A DNA stretch of 64,000 bases from a bacterium (GCA_024275165.1 JAJRZQ010000002.1:124001-188000); one strand, 5' to 3'; positions 25,802 to 35,738 are shown, numbered from the stretch's first letter. The notes: generated from the letters alone by a model not told the origin. Numbers and translations: made by a program.

Positions 25802-26656
25802 AGGGGTTGGGTGATAATCGAAGTGGTCCAGGCTTTGGACCGCGAAGATTCTGCATTCCTCCAGGGGGCCAAGTTGCTTTACAGCTTGGTCCCTTTTTTT
25901 TTGTTCGAAAAAGAGGGCGAAACAACAAGAGCCAGAGCCGGAGAACCCAAAGGCGTTGGGGGATAGGGCCCGTAAACTTTCGCTGCCTTGCCTCAACTCC
26001 TTGTGGCTTGCCGCTAGGGGAGCAAAAAAATCATTGGACTCTGGGGTGATCCGCGCCAACTCCTCTAAGCTAAAAGCCTTGGGGGTTAGCTTTTGTTTGG
26101 AATGGAGAGCTTGGGCGTAGGCCTCTTTCGTGGAGATCGAAAGCTTCGGTTTGAGTAAGATAAAATAGAGGGTCTGGGGTAAGGTCAGGGGGGTGAGGAT
26201 TTCTCCGATGCCGGTCGCGATAGAGGGCCGGGGCGCTAAAAAAAAGGGCACATCGGCCCCAAGGGATAGGGCTGTTTTTTTTAATTCATCTGGGGTGAGT
26301 TTGAGCTGAAAGAGGCGCCGCAAGGTGAGCAGTATTGCCGCGGCGTTCCCGCTCCCCCCCCCGAGCCCCGCCCCATGGGGGATTTGTTTGTTGAGGTGAA
26401 TCCGCAGGGCGAGCCTTTTCCCGCTCGCTTGCCCTAAGGCCTGGACGGCCTTAAAAACGAGGTTGTCTTGGGGGGGAATGGGCAGGTTGCATTCCACGCG
26501 CAATTTGGTCGCGGGGGAAAAGCTCAGGGAGTCAAAGAGGTCGATGGGGATGAAGTCCAAAGAGAGGTTGTGATATCCGTCGGTTCTTTTTTTTTGGATG
26601 TACAGTCTCAGATTAAGCTTTGCCGGGCTTTGCAGGGTAAAGGGGGCAAAGTCCAT
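25784..26656 (-). CDS. ispE: 4-diphosphocytidyl-2-C-methylerythritol kinase
   Basis: A GHMP kinase of 290 residues. The N-terminal block SPAKLNLRLYIQKKRTDGYH is typical of IspE, and the ATP loop IPHGAGLGGGSGNAAA and LGADVPFFL follow. It phosphorylates CDP-methylerythritol in the non-mevalonate isoprenoid pathway. Its 3' end overlaps the convergent flagellin 5 gene by 18 bases. Upstream, the dsbA-like gene ends one base before its ATG, so the two are co-transcribed. Confidence 0.94.
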   Translation of the reverse strand: MDFAPFTLQSPAKLNLRLYIQKKRTDGYHNLSLDFIPIDLFDSLSFSPATKLRVECNLPIPPQDNLVFKAVQALGQASGKRLALRIHLNKQIPHGAGLGGGSGNAAAILLTLRRLFQLKLTPDELKKTALSLGADVPFFLAPRPSIATGIGEILTPLTLPQTLYFILLKPKLSISTKEAYAQALHSKQKLTPKAFSLEELARITPESNDFFAPLAASHKELRQGSESLRALSPNAFGFSGSGSCCFALFFEQKKRDQAVKQLGPLEECRIFAVQSLDHFDYHPTPLTDQA

Positions 26657-26657
26657 T

Positions 26658-27629
26658 TTACTTAAGGTATTTTTGGATCAATTCCTCAAACTTGCTCAAG
26701 GGCAAGGCCCCACTGATCACTTCGCCCTTGACGGTCTTTTTGCGGGGGTCGAAGCGGCCAATGACAAAGGTCGGGGTTCCGTTAATGCCGATGGACTGAG
26801 CGTATTGGATGTCTGCCTGTACTCGAGCTTGATATTTTAGGCTCTTGACGCAGCGCTTAAACTTGGCTGAATTTTGGATCCCCACCCGCTTGCCGTAGGC
26901 GAGCAGGTTGAGGTCGCTCTGCGCTTTTTGGTTTTGAAACAAGAGGTTGTGAAAGGGCTCAAACTTCCCCTGCTCCCGGGCGCATTCCACGGCATTGGCG
27001 GCCTCGTCGGCTTCGGTGTGAAAGGGCAGGGGGAGGTGGCGGTACGCGAAAACAACCTGATTGCGGTATTTTTTTCTTAAGGTTTTTAAGGAGCCCTGCA
27101 CCCGGCCGCAAAAGGGGCATTGGAAATCGGAGAACTCCAAGAGCATGACCTTTCCTTTGGTGTTCTTCCAGCGGTAGCCTGTTGCGAGGGGAACCTCTAA
27201 GGTGAAATCGTTGGGAGCCGTAAAACGAGGCTGAACCCAACCTTTTTTAAGGGCCAACTCAAATTGTTGTTGCGCGCTCCGCATCATCCCGAGGGATTCT
27301 AAATGTTGGCGGATGCGGGGGGCAAATTCTTCTAAGCTGCCTCTTTGGCTTAATTGATTGGCCTCAAAAAAGGCCTTCACCGCTCGCCGGGTTGCTTTTT
27401 TGGGAGTAGGCCGTTTGAGTTTGCCTTTTGCCCAGAGCTTTTTTAAAGCGGTCTGCTGGAACTGTTGGAAGGTTTTTTGATAGACCTTTTTTCTTAAGTC
27501 GTTGAGTTCTTTGTCTTCAATATCTTGCAGGGTGACCTTTTGTCCATCAATGACACCGATGACTTTGGATTCTGCGGCATCAAGAGAAAGGGGGAGCCAA
27601 AGGCTAAGTAAGAGAAGAATTATTTTCAT
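26658..27629 (-). CDS. DsbA-like thiol-disulfide oxidoreductase with N-terminal SurA-like region
   Basis: A secreted protein of 323 residues: signal peptide MKIILLLLSLWLPLSLDAAE, then a helical segment opening with VIGVIDGQKVTLQDIE, like SurA N-terminal regions. A thioredoxin-fold domain follows (about 145-320) with active site FQCPFCG and cis-Pro loop GINGTPTFVIG. This is the Thioredoxin_4/DsbA-DsbG architecture, so it should act on disulfides of periplasmic proteins, possibly coupled to chaperone activity. It overlaps the HD-GYP gene by 26 bases and abuts ispE, making a three-gene unit. Confidence 0.88.
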   Translation of the reverse strand: MKIILLLLSLWLPLSLDAAESKVIGVIDGQKVTLQDIEDKELNDLRKKVYQKTFQQFQQTALKKLWAKGKLKRPTPKKATRRAVKAFFEANQLSQRGSLEEFAPRIRQHLESLGMMRSAQQQFELALKKGWVQPRFTAPNDFTLEVPLATGYRWKNTKGKVMLLEFSDFQCPFCGRVQGSLKTLRKKYRNQVVFAYRHLPLPFHTEADEAANAVECAREQGKFEPFHNLLFQNQKAQSDLNLLAYGKRVGIQNSAKFKRCVKSLKYQARVQADIQYAQSIGINGTPTFVIGRFDPRKKTVKGEVISGALPLSKFEELIQKYLK

Positions 27630-28998
27630 GGATCGGTAGGGTTTGCTGGGCTTCAGCCCACTGGGTAAATGCTTGTACGGAGTGGTCGCAGAGTTGGGTC
27701 CCCTTCACCTCGCTTAGGATATCCATTGCCTTGTGATGAGGGAAGCCTTTTCTGTAGGGGCGATCTGAGGTGAGGGCGTCGTAACAATCGGCCACCGCGC
27801 AAATTCGGGCCATGAGCGGGATTTTTTCCCCCTTCAAGCCTTTTGGGTATCCCTCGCCGTCAATGCGTTCATGGTGTAGCTCCACCACGGGGATAATGGG
27901 GGCTAAGCTGGGGATGGGGGTTAAAATGGTCGAGCCGATCATCGGATGCTCATTAAAGGAGGCCACCTCCTCGGCGGTGAGCTTGCCCGGTTTGCGCAAT
28001 AGTCCGTCGGCAATGCCGATTTTACCCAAATCATGCAGGCGGGCTCCGATTTGCAGGGTTTCTAGTTCCGCTTTGGAAAGCCCCATTTTTTCTCCAATGG
28101 CAACGGCATATTGACTCACTCGCTGAGAATGCCCGCTGGTATAGGGGTCACGAGCTTCTAAAGCGTTGACCAAGGCGGTGATGCTGCCCAGCATGGAATT
28201 TCGTTCCAATTCTAAGCGTTTACGGTCTTCATCCAAGAGGCGGAACTGTTCGCTCAAGGCTTTTTCCACCGTGATGATGAACTGTTCTAAGTGAAAGGGT
28301 TTGACCACATAGGCAGAGGCCCCCTGGGCGATCAGGCTGCGCATGACGCTTTTTTCCGAGTTGGCGCTTAAGATGATAAAGGGGATATGGCGGGTCTCTT
28401 CTTGGGCTAAGAGTGCCTTGCAAAATTCGATGCCGTTCATGACCGGCATATCTAAATCGCTGATGATGATGGCCGGCTCGGTGGTTTTTAAGACCTCCAA
28501 GGCTTCTTTGCCGTTGCAGGCGGTCACGACCTGAAAGCCGGCTTTGGTTAGCCCGGCCTCCACTAAGCGGAGCAAGGCGGGGGAATCATCGACCACCAAG
28601 ATCAGGCTGCCCAGGTGCCCCAATCCTTGTTCAAAGAGGTGGGAAAGGGCTTGCTGCCAAACCTTTTCGTTTTCTTGTTGGGTTAAGACTAAAGTCGTCC
28701 CCAATTCGTAGGCTTTTTCGCTTTGGGTTTGGTTGGGCAGGGGTTGCACGGCCACAAAGGGGATTTGTCCCCCCTGGGGGTGTTGCCGGATCTGGGTGAT
28801 GAAATCTATTCCTTGGGTTTGCGGGAGTTGGCAGTCGGCTAAGATGAGGTCGAATCGTTGTTCGTCAAACAGGGTTAAGGCCTCTGTCGCGCTGCTGGCC
28901 TCAATGATTTGCGCTTGGAAGTGAGCCAGCTTTAGCCCCCATATCTTGCGAATCGTTATGGATTCATTGACGAGGAGAAAGGTGAACTTTGGTTCCAT
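27604..28998 (-). CDS. response regulator with two receiver domains and HD-GYP phosphodiesterase
   Basis: A 464-residue RpfG-like protein. Receiver 1 (about 5-120) keeps the Asp in LILADCQLP but is otherwise degenerate (LVNESIT in place of the acidic pair). Receiver 2 (about 132-250) is canonical: LVVDDSP, IISDLDMPVMNG, and KPF. The HD-GYP domain (about 275-445) has HSQRVSQY, LHDLGKIGIAD, HHERIDGEGYPKGL and DCYDALTSDRPYRKG, all needed for the metal site. It should hydrolyse c-di-GMP in response to phosphorylation. No cognate kinase is adjacent. A matching c-di-GMP effector could be the MshEN-type domain of the GspE-like protein. Confidence 0.92.
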   Translation of the reverse strand: MEPKFTFLLVNESITIRKIWGLKLAHFQAQIIEASSATEALTLFDEQRFDLILADCQLPQTQGIDFITQIRQHPQGGQIPFVAVQPLPNQTQSEKAYELGTTLVLTQQENEKVWQQALSHLFEQGLGHLGSLILVVDDSPALLRLVEAGLTKAGFQVVTACNGKEALEVLKTTEPAIIISDLDMPVMNGIEFCKALLAQEETRHIPFIILSANSEKSVMRSLIAQGASAYVVKPFHLEQFIITVEKALSEQFRLLDEDRKRLELERNSMLGSITALVNALEARDPYTSGHSQRVSQYAVAIGEKMGLSKAELETLQIGARLHDLGKIGIADGLLRKPGKLTAEEVASFNEHPMIGSTILTPIPSLAPIIPVVELHHERIDGEGYPKGLKGEKIPLMARICAVADCYDALTSDRPYRKGFPHHKAMDILSEVKGTQLCDHSVQAFTQWAEAQQTLPIHENNSSLT

Positions 28999-29043
28999 CC
29001 GTTTTCAAAGAGGTTCCGGCAAGAAGCCGAAGGGTTAAAAAAA

Positions 29044-29076
29044 GGAACTCCCAGCAAGCCCCTGGGAGGCCTTTTT
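29044..29076 (-). terminator. bidirectional intrinsic terminator
   Basis: CTCCCAG and CTGGGAG pair around a CAAGCCC loop, with runs of T on both sides in the two orientations (GGCCTTTTT on plus; TTCCTTTTTTT on minus). It lies about 55 bases after the stop of the gene at 29132-30076, which runs toward it, and is followed by the start of the HD-GYP gene. Confidence 0.75.
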
Positions 29077-29131
29077 AAGCCAATGCCTGGTCTGCTGGTT
29101 GGGGCGCAGGCCGCTGAAGTTTCAGAGGCCC

Positions 29132-30076
29132 TTAATTTTGCGTGAAGGCCGCGACCTTGCCGACCTCTTCTACAGGAGTTTGCCCCGTGGCTAAAAGAAA
29201 CTCGAAAAGACGGTTGAGCGAACTTTTCATCAAGGTGATATCTTCCTCGGTGGGGTTCATGTTGCGGGGAAACCACCCCTCTAAAAAGAGTCGCACCTTT
29301 TTCGCGGTTAAGTCTGTAATCTGGGTGAGTTCTTTTTCTTCCGCGTAGTCGAGCAATAAAGCTTCCGCGTCTTCCAAACAGCGCTCGGCGGGGTCCGGCT
29401 CGAGCTGAGCCGTGGTTTGCAGCCAGGGGCCGAAATCCTTTAAGAGGTCGGCAAAGGGGCTGACTGCCGGGGCTTCGTCTGGTTCTGCTTCGGTTTTTTC
29501 GGGAAGGGTTGCCGCTAAATCGGCCATTTCCCCTTGGGCCATCTGTTCTTGCGCCTTTTCTTCTAAGTACTCTTGCCATTGCTCGTCATAGGCTTGCAGG
29601 GTTTTTTGCAAGGGGTCTAGGTCCATTTCTCCCAGTTTGGCGAGGTGAAAGAGGCCCACAATGACTTGGTTCATGCAGGCGGGAGCCTTTTGCTCGAAGA
29701 AGTAGAGCATGGCTTGGACTAAAATCAAGAGGTTCTTTTTCCCTTCCGCTTGCAAACGGCTGTTCATGTTTTGCAAGGCGGTGCCGTATTTTTCCAAGTA
29801 GGCCTCGGTCGCCAAGGCGTCAATGGCATCGGGGGTTTTTTCGTGGGCCTCTTCGGCGGCGGTTACCTCCGCTAAGGTGAAGCGACAAGCTTGCATCTCC
29901 GGTTCATAAACCAGTTGCGGCAGGTTGCGGAGCAATTTCTTGACCTGGCCCGGTTTCATGTTTTTTTGGCGCGGCGCTTGGGCGGCGAGGGCCCGTTTTT
30001 TCTGGGTCCGTTTTTGTGTTTTTAGGGTCTGTCGTTTTTTGATTCCCGCTTTTTGCGTCTTTTTCTTTTTGGCCAT
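29132..30076 (-). CDS. basic-acidic protein of unknown function
   Basis: A 314-residue protein with a strikingly Lys/Arg-rich first 45 residues (MAKKKKTQKAGIKKRQ) and an acidic, helical remainder with Glu/Ala-rich segments (AAEEAHEKTPDAIDAL; EKTEAEPDEAPAV). I recognise no catalytic motif. The basic tail suggests RNA or DNA contact or ribosome association. The open frame extends upstream to 30391 but overlaps radA on the other strand; the ATG at 30076 with AAGAG before it is preferred. It is divergent from radA with 123 bases between starts. Confidence 0.7.
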   Translation of the reverse strand: MAKKKKTQKAGIKKRQTLKTQKRTQKKRALAAQAPRQKNMKPGQVKKLLRNLPQLVYEPEMQACRFTLAEVTAAEEAHEKTPDAIDALATEAYLEKYGTALQNMNSRLQAEGKKNLLILVQAMLYFFEQKAPACMNQVIVGLFHLAKLGEMDLDPLQKTLQAYDEQWQEYLEEKAQEQMAQGEMADLAATLPEKTEAEPDEAPAVSPFADLLKDFGPWLQTTAQLEPDPAERCLEDAEALLLDYAEEKELTQITDLTAKKVRLFLEGWFPRNMNPTEEDITLMKSSLNRLFEFLLATGQTPVEEVGKVAAFTQN

Positions 30077-30199
30077 TTTCTCTTGTCTCGTTTGGGTCAA
30101 GCTGAAAGAATTTACTTCGCGCCTTAAAGGCGAATTTTTAACATAAAACAGCGCCCGAGAATAGGCAAGGGATGGGGCGAAAAACTCCCAAAATTCAGC

Positions 30200-31546
30200 A
30201 TGGCTAAAAAGAAACCGGATTTTGAATGTAGCGCCTGCGGGGCGCGTTATCCCCAGTGGCAGGGGCGCTGTAATCGTTGCGGCGCTTGGGACAGCTTCAT
30301 GGAGCGCATTCCCGAAGACAAACGGCAGCAAAAGGCTTGGGTTGCGGGGGGCACTCAGGCTAAGCCCTTGGCCGCGATTGAGCAAAACCAAGGGGAGGAG
30401 CGCTGGGTTACGGGAGTGAGCGAGTTCGACCGGGTGATTGGGGGGGGGATTGTGCGGGGGAGTTTCGGCCTCTTGGGCGGGGCCCCGGGGGTGGGGAAGT
30501 CCACCCTGATTTTACAGCTTTTAAGCCGCTTGGCGGGGATGGGGAAAAAGGTGCTGTATGTTTCTGGGGAGGAGTCCGAAGGCCAGATCAAGTCTCGGGC
30601 CGAGCGCTTGCTTTTGAGGCAGGAGCAGATTTATATTCTGATTGAGTCTAGTCTAGAGGCGATTCTTTCGCAGTTGCAAGTGGTCGAGCCGGATTTTGTG
30701 GTGATTGATTCCATTCAAACCCTTTATGATCCGGCTTTGGACGCGGGCCCCGGTAGCGTGACCCAGGTACGGGAAACCGCCCAGGCCTTGATGCGCTATG
30801 GGAAGCAAAAGGGGGTTTCGGTGCTTTTGGTGGGCCATGTAACTAAAGATGGTGATTTGGCGGGCCCCCGCACCCTAGAGCACATGGTGGATTTTGTTTT
30901 GCACCTGGAGGGGGAATCAAAGGAACGACTGCGGGTTTTGCGGGGGGTGAAGAATCGCTTTGGGGAGGTGCATGAAGTGGGCTTGTTTCAAATGACCGCC
31001 AAGGGGTTGGCCGAAGCGAGCGACGCGGGTCGTTTCATGGCGGAGCGTTTCCTTTGGGGTCATGCGGGGACCGCGGTTTTTGCCGCCAATGAGGGGAAAC
31101 GGGTTTTTTTCTTAGAGGTACAGGTTTTAGTGGGCGACACCCAACAAAGTTACCCCGCGCGCACGGCAAACGGGATGGAGCGAAACCGCCTGCTCACCTT
31201 GGTGGCGGTTTTGGAAAAGAACCTCAATCTCGACTTTTCCCGCAATGATATCTATGTCAATCTGGCGGGAGGTTTTCGGGTCACCGAAACGGGCATGGAT
31301 ATGGCGGTGATGGCGGCACTGCTCTCCAGTCATTTGCGCAGGGCTCTGCCCGCGCGAAGCCTTTTTTTAGGCGAGGCGGCCCTCAATGGGCAATTTCGGA
31401 GTCTGCCCAATTTGGAAGATCGGGTGAACGAGGCGCAGCGTTGCGGCTTTACTCATATTTACTTAGCCCCTCCCAGGAAAGGCGGCCCCGCCCCCAAGGC
31501 AGAGCCCTTACTGGATGTATCGGGGCTTTTGCGACTTATTCAATAA
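30200..31546 (+). CDS. radA: DNA repair protein RadA
   Basis: A 448-residue RadA (Sms) of standard length and layout. The zinc finger CSACGARYPQWQGRCNRCGAW is at the N-terminus, Walker A GGAPGVGKSTL follows, then the RadA-specific KNRFG motif (about 250) and a Lon-like C-terminal domain. RadA is a RecA-like helicase that promotes branch migration in recombination. The start at 30200 (MAKKKPDFECSACG) puts the finger at the usual place. The YggU gene follows 12 bases downstream. Confidence 0.96.
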   Translation: MAKKKPDFECSACGARYPQWQGRCNRCGAWDSFMERIPEDKRQQKAWVAGGTQAKPLAAIEQNQGEERWVTGVSEFDRVIGGGIVRGSFGLLGGAPGVGKSTLILQLLSRLAGMGKKVLYVSGEESEGQIKSRAERLLLRQEQIYILIESSLEAILSQLQVVEPDFVVIDSIQTLYDPALDAGPGSVTQVRETAQALMRYGKQKGVSVLLVGHVTKDGDLAGPRTLEHMVDFVLHLEGESKERLRVLRGVKNRFGEVHEVGLFQMTAKGLAEASDAGRFMAERFLWGHAGTAVFAANEGKRVFFLEVQVLVGDTQQSYPARTANGMERNRLLTLVAVLEKNLNLDFSRNDIYVNLAGGFRVTETGMDMAVMAALLSSHLRRALPARSLFLGEAALNGQFRSLPNLEDRVNEAQRCGFTHIYLAPPRKGGPAPKAEPLLDVSGLLRLIQ

Positions 31547-31558
31547 AAAGTAACTTCA

Positions 31559-31858
31559 ATGACGAGCCTGTTTGCCTTAACCCCTCAGGGGCTGTTGATT
31601 CAGCTTAAGGTAATTCCGAAAGCAAGCCGGGAGTGCTGGGGCAAGGTGCTGGGGGAGCGAATTCAATTAAAAATCTCTGCTCCGCCCGTGGAGGGACAGG
31701 CCAATCAGGCCTGCGTCCGGTTTCTTTCCCAAAGCTTCAAATGCCCCAAAAGCGAGATCAAATTGTTGCGGGGGGAGCGATCTCGTGAAAAGACCTTCTT
31801 GCTATCCCGCTTTGACCCCGATAGGCTAAGGGCATGGAAAGAAAAGCATATCCTTTAG
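31559..31858 (+). CDS. DUF167/YggU family protein
   Basis: The 99-residue protein shows the DUF167 pattern: VIPKASRECWG, LKISAPPVEGQANQACVRFLSQ and SEIKLLRGERSREKTF. Function in the family is unknown. It follows radA by 12 bases and its stop is two bases before the chosen ATG of the TPR gene, so the three form one operon. Confidence 0.88.
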   Translation: MTSLFALTPQGLLIQLKVIPKASRECWGKVLGERIQLKISAPPVEGQANQACVRFLSQSFKCPKSEIKLLRGERSREKTFLLSRFDPDRLRAWKEKHIL

Positions 31859-31860
31859 TA

Positions 31861-34092
31861 ATGCGTTGTTTGCTGCGGCTGGGCGTTGTGGTTTTATTGC
31901 TCTCCCCCCCCTTGCTCTCTTATGCTCAAGCTCCTGCCCAAGTCTCTATGGAAGAGTTGGAAGATCGGGATTTTGTGCAAAACCTGTTTCAAGATAAAAA
32001 ATATCAATTTGCCTTAGAAGAGGCGCAAAACTATATGCGCAAAAATCCAAAGGGGTTTTTTGTGGATGAAATGCGCTTTGTTTTGGCCCAGGTTTACAGC
32101 CAACAGGGGGAGGATAAAAAAGCTCAGGCGGAATACGCTCGCATTATTCAAGATTATCCAGAGAGCGCTTACCTAGAAGACGCCTATTATTTTCTCGCGC
32201 TATTAAAGATCAGGGAAGGCGAGATCGCGGATGGGGAAGCCTATTTGGCGCAACTCAAAGAGCGGTTTCCCTTTTCAAAGCGATTGTAAAAAAGTCAATT
32301 CGCCCAAGGGCAAATTGCCTATGCGAAAAAGGATTGGGCAGCGGCGATTCGCAATTTTCAGGTAGCTTACCGAGATAGGCAACTGGATAAAAAGATTCGC
32401 TTGCGGGCCTTGCTTTCTTTAGCTTGGAGCCACAATTTCGCCGGGGATTATGAACCGGCGGAGAGGGAATTTAAAAAGCTTTTGCAAGCGAAGTTGGATA
32501 GTGAAAACAAGGCAAAAATCGCCTTTCAACTCGGAGTGATCGAGTTAAAGCGGGACCACTTTAAAAAAGGTCGCGCTTGGTTTGTCCAGCAACAAACAGC
32601 CTGGCCCCATCCGGTTTACGATCGGCAAAGCCGGTTTTGGCATGCTGAGGCGGTTTATTTAGCGGAGCAAAAAAATCCCAATCTTTTTAGTGAGCAAGAT
32701 AAAAAAAAGGCGGTTTTGGCCTATAGTCAAAACCTAGAGGCCAAAGAGCCCTATAAATTGAAATTGAGTCTCCTGCATCGGGGTTGGTTGCGCCTTTCTT
32801 TGCATCAAATCGAAGAGGCGCAAGCGGATTTTTCCAAGCTGCAAGAGATGGACGAAAGCTATCGCAAAGACGCCAACCTAAACCAATTGCGCGCCGGTCT
32901 GTATGCCAAGACAGGGCAATACCAAGCAAGCAACCGGGCCTATAAACAGGTGTTGCTGAGTGAAGGGGCCTTGTATGACGCGGAAGAGGTGAATTTTATG
33001 ATGGTGCAGAACGACTTTCTGCGCAAAGATTGCCGATCCGTTATTGAGCGCTCCAAGGCCATGCCGCCTTTGCGGAACCCCCAACGCAAAGAGGCCTATG
33101 ATGTCTTTGTGGGCCAATGCGCGGCGCGGGTCAAAGATTGCAAACGGGCCTTATGGCACCTGCGCGAGGTCTCCTTAAAAGGGACTCAGGCCAAGGCCGC
33201 TTTTGAGCCGGCCCTGCAATGTTACAAACAGATGAAGCGCTATAAGGAAGCGGCCTTGTGGATTGAAAAAGCTATAGGCGTAGGAGGGTTGGCCCCGAAG
33301 GAAAAGCTTTTGCGGGAAAAGGCGCAGATGCATATTCAGCTTGCCGAGTGGCCCTTAGCTCTGGCTGCCTTGGATGAATTGCTGAAGGTGGACCCGAAAG
33401 CCCAATTGAACCCTTGGGTTTATTTAGAGATTGCCAAATGTCACGATCAACTCGCGGACCCAAAAGTGAATCGTCGTTTTAACTCCAAGGAGGTTAAAAA
33501 ACCCCAAGAGCATGAACAAGAAGCTTTACGGGCCTATGAAAAGGCCTCGGAAAACTTAGGCACCGCTCAGGTCGGCACCCAACTCTCGATTTTAGAAGTG
33601 CGCCGTAGCCGCTACATGGAACGCAAAGAGTATGACCAGGTTTTGGCTCTCTTCAAGCAGGCCTTGGCGTTGCTCCAAAGCCCCTTGAAAAAAGATCGCC
33701 TGATTTTAGAAATCGCCCGCTTTCACCTCTACCAAAAAAAGGACGAGGCCCAAGCCCGCAAATGGTTGGAAAAGCTGCATGGGATGGCTGCCAGGGAGGT
33801 GAACTATAAGGCCAGCCTGCTCTTGGCCGAGTTGGATATTCAAGATAAAAAACTAACCCGAGCAGCGCAGCGCTTGAGCGATATTCTACATGATCTTAGC
33901 CCGGGCGAGCCCTATTATTTTAAGGTGCGCTACCGTTTGGGCGAGATTTATCAAGCCTCGGAGCAATGGAAAAAAGCCTTAAAACAATACCAGGCCGTAG
34001 CGCGCTCGAAGGGGAAAGACCCCCTGAAAGCCAAGGCCAAGCTGAGTGTCGCCACCTTGACTCGATACCTAAAGAAAAAGGCGGGGCGTTAA
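31861..34092 (+). pseudogene. secreted TPR protein interrupted by in-frame TAA
   Basis: One frame of 743 codons with a single TAA at codon 143 (32287-32289). It starts with a signal peptide (MRCLLRLGVVVLLLSPPLLSYAQ), then tetratricopeptide-like repeats throughout (for example QFALEEAQNYMRKNPKGFFV and AQAEYARIIQDYPESAYLED before the stop, AAIRNFQVAYRDRQLDKKIR after it). The stop falls between two repeats (FPFSKRL, stop, KSQFAQGQIAYAKKDW), and nothing else in the frame is broken. The layout suggests a periplasmic YbgF/BamD-like or gliding-type scaffold. Downstream of the stop no strong start with a ribosome binding site is seen. Nonsense mutation, readthrough or sequence error remain open. Confidence 0.85.
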
Positions 34093-34108
34093 CCGAGGTT
34101 GGAGGCGG

Positions 34109-34519
34109 TTAAATGGATAACCCTTCGAGTTGGGCAAGGTAGTAAGCGGGCAAGCCCAATCGCTTGGCTAGGGGCAATAGCTTGTCGAGATATTCCACAT
34201 TGAGCGGGGCCGATTTGCCTAAGGGGAGATTATAACAGATTACCGCCACTTTATCCCCTTCTTGGGTGATCGCTTCCATGGTTTCAGCTTGGTAGGACTT
34301 GGCAGCGGGTCTGGAATAAAGGCGTTGCAGCTCTTCTGCGGTCATTTGAAAGATCATCCCCCACACTTGATGCCCTGGAAGAGGTAAGATTTTTACGGCT
34401 CCGTGCAAGTCGAGTTGAGACCGATCCACATAGGCTATGCGAGCTTTTTTGGGGGTTACCCCTAGGCTTTTCAGGAGTTCTGAGTCCATGTAGAGACCAT
34501 AAAAAAAGGCTTCTTTCAC
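34109..34519 (-). CDS. gamma-glutamylcyclotransferase-like (AIG2 fold) protein
   Basis: A 136-residue protein opening FFYGLYMDSELLKSLG, the substrate-loop pattern of GGCT/AIG2-like proteins, with HQVWGMIFQMTAEELQRL in the middle, as in that fold. The catalytic Glu of the family may be supplied by QAETMEA, but I cannot place it surely. The natural substrate is unknown. Its ATG overlaps the stop of the enoyl-CoA hydratase gene. A TTAACCG/CGGTTAA hairpin lies between its stop and the convergent TPR gene. Confidence 0.75.
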   Translation of the reverse strand: MKEAFFYGLYMDSELLKSLGVTPKKARIAYVDRSQLDLHGAVKILPLPGHQVWGMIFQMTAEELQRLYSRPAAKSYQAETMEAITQEGDKVAVICYNLPLGKSAPLNVEYLDKLLPLAKRLGLPAYYLAQLEGLSI

Positions 34520-35265
34520 GATGCGTCCTTTTGTTTTTTCATAAAGGCCAAAAAGGCGGCCTTGGCCTCTGCGCTTTGTATTAAAGCGGTAAATTCTTGG
34601 GTTTCCTGGCGGATGACTTCTTGCGCCCGTTCCTTATTGTCGAGACGCAAAAGGCGCTTGGTCGCCAACAGGGCTTGGGTCGGTTTGGCGGCAATCGCCT
34701 TTGCTTGGCCGCGCGCATGGTTTAAGACTTGTTCTGGGGGCAGTACCTCGGTGACGAGGCCTATTTCTCCCGCTTCGGTCGCCTCGACCACCCGCCCCGT
34801 GAGCAAAAGATCCGCCGCTTTTTGATAGCCCACCAAACGGGGGAGCAGGTAGCTGCTGCCGGCCTCGGGGCAGAGGCCTAAGTCGATAAAGGGGAGTTGA
34901 AATCGAGCGGTCTGCCCTGCGTAAACCAAATCGCAATGGAGCAATAAGGTGGTGCCGATACCCACGGCCCAACCCTCTATCGAGGCGATTAAGATTTTTC
35001 GAAATTCCGCCAGACAATGAAGAAAACCCAATACCGGGCTATCTTGACTAAAGGGAGGGTGATCTAAAAAGTCCTGGATGTCATTGCCCGCCGTAAAATG
35101 CCCCCCTAAACCGTGGAGCAGCGCCACCTTAATTTCATCTTCTTTGTTTGCCCGGTCGAAAGCCTGGATTAAATCTCCGTAACCTGCAAGATTTAAGGCA
35201 TTGCGTTTTTCCGGGCGATTGAACGCGATCTCCAGAACTCCTTTTTCTTGATAAAGATGGATCAT
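34516..35265 (-). CDS. enoyl-CoA hydratase/isomerase family protein
   Basis: A 249-residue crotonase-fold protein: FNRPEKRNALNLAGY, oxyanion-hole blocks HFTAGNDIQDF and GWAVGIGTTLLLHCDLVYAG, then DLGLCPEAGSSYLLPRLVG. The segment GLCPEAGSS places Glu at one catalytic position, as in hydratases and isomerases. It probably acts on acyl-CoA in fatty acid or aromatic degradation; specificity is not clear. It is translationally coupled to the GGCT-like gene. Confidence 0.9.
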   Translation of the reverse strand: MIHLYQEKGVLEIAFNRPEKRNALNLAGYGDLIQAFDRANKEDEIKVALLHGLGGHFTAGNDIQDFLDHPPFSQDSPVLGFLHCLAEFRKILIASIEGWAVGIGTTLLLHCDLVYAGQTARFQLPFIDLGLCPEAGSSYLLPRLVGYQKAADLLLTGRVVEATEAGEIGLVTEVLPPEQVLNHARGQAKAIAAKPTQALLATKRLLRLDNKERAQEVIRQETQEFTALIQSAEAKAAFLAFMKKQKDAS

Positions 35266-35738
35266 GGTTGGTTTTACTGTGAAGGATCGTTTCCGGTTAG
35301 CTAAGCCTAGCTTAAACTGGGCAGCCTTAAAAGCGAATTTTCAAAAGCCTCAAATCAATTTCTCGTTGCCCAGAAGACCTAGCTATGGAATATTTATGGA
35401 AAAGGAACCTGTAACTTTGTTGATCTATAGGCGGTTTTATTTTTTCGCTTAGGAATTAACTTCCTGGTTTGCAAGTCGCCTCTAAGGAAACTCTGAAAAA
35501 TGTAGAGTTTCCTTAGAGGCAGGGATGCCTTGCCAAATCAAAACGAGTAACTTATTGATTCGCGTTGGGATTGTGGATTGCATTCCCAACCGAAAAGACC
35601 GAAAAACTCGACGCGCCTCCAGGGCCATCATCAGCCCGAAGGGCACGAACCTACCGCTTGAACAAGCGGTAGGCAAGGAGTTTTTCATAGGTTTTTTTAA
35701 ATCGTTATTCGGGGTTTTAAAAATTATAAGGTGATTGC
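35266..35738 (-). other. spacer occupied by MITE-like repeat
   Basis: No gene. Bases 35266-35450 are AT-rich leader of the hydratase gene. A MITE-like repeat fills 35484-35693 in inverted orientation. A short segment before it (TTTGCAAGTCGCCTC at about 35468) has a close relative near 54920 (CTTGCAGGTCGCCTC). Confidence 0.7.
35484..35693 (-). repeat. MITE-like repeat, copy 2 (inverted)
   Basis: The inverse of the element at 14118. The left end AAGGAAACTCT pairs with AGAGTTTCCTT at 35503-35513 to give an 11-bp perfect stem, so this terminus is itself a hairpin. The internal palindrome CTACCGCTTGAACAAGCGGT is intact. It lies just upstream of the pseudo-phosphorelay operon. Confidence 0.85.

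Noticed and set aside
28956-29579. A 207-residue minus-strand frame
   Set aside because: Alternative frame of the basic unknown protein and the spacer; Arg-rich shadow with no motif.
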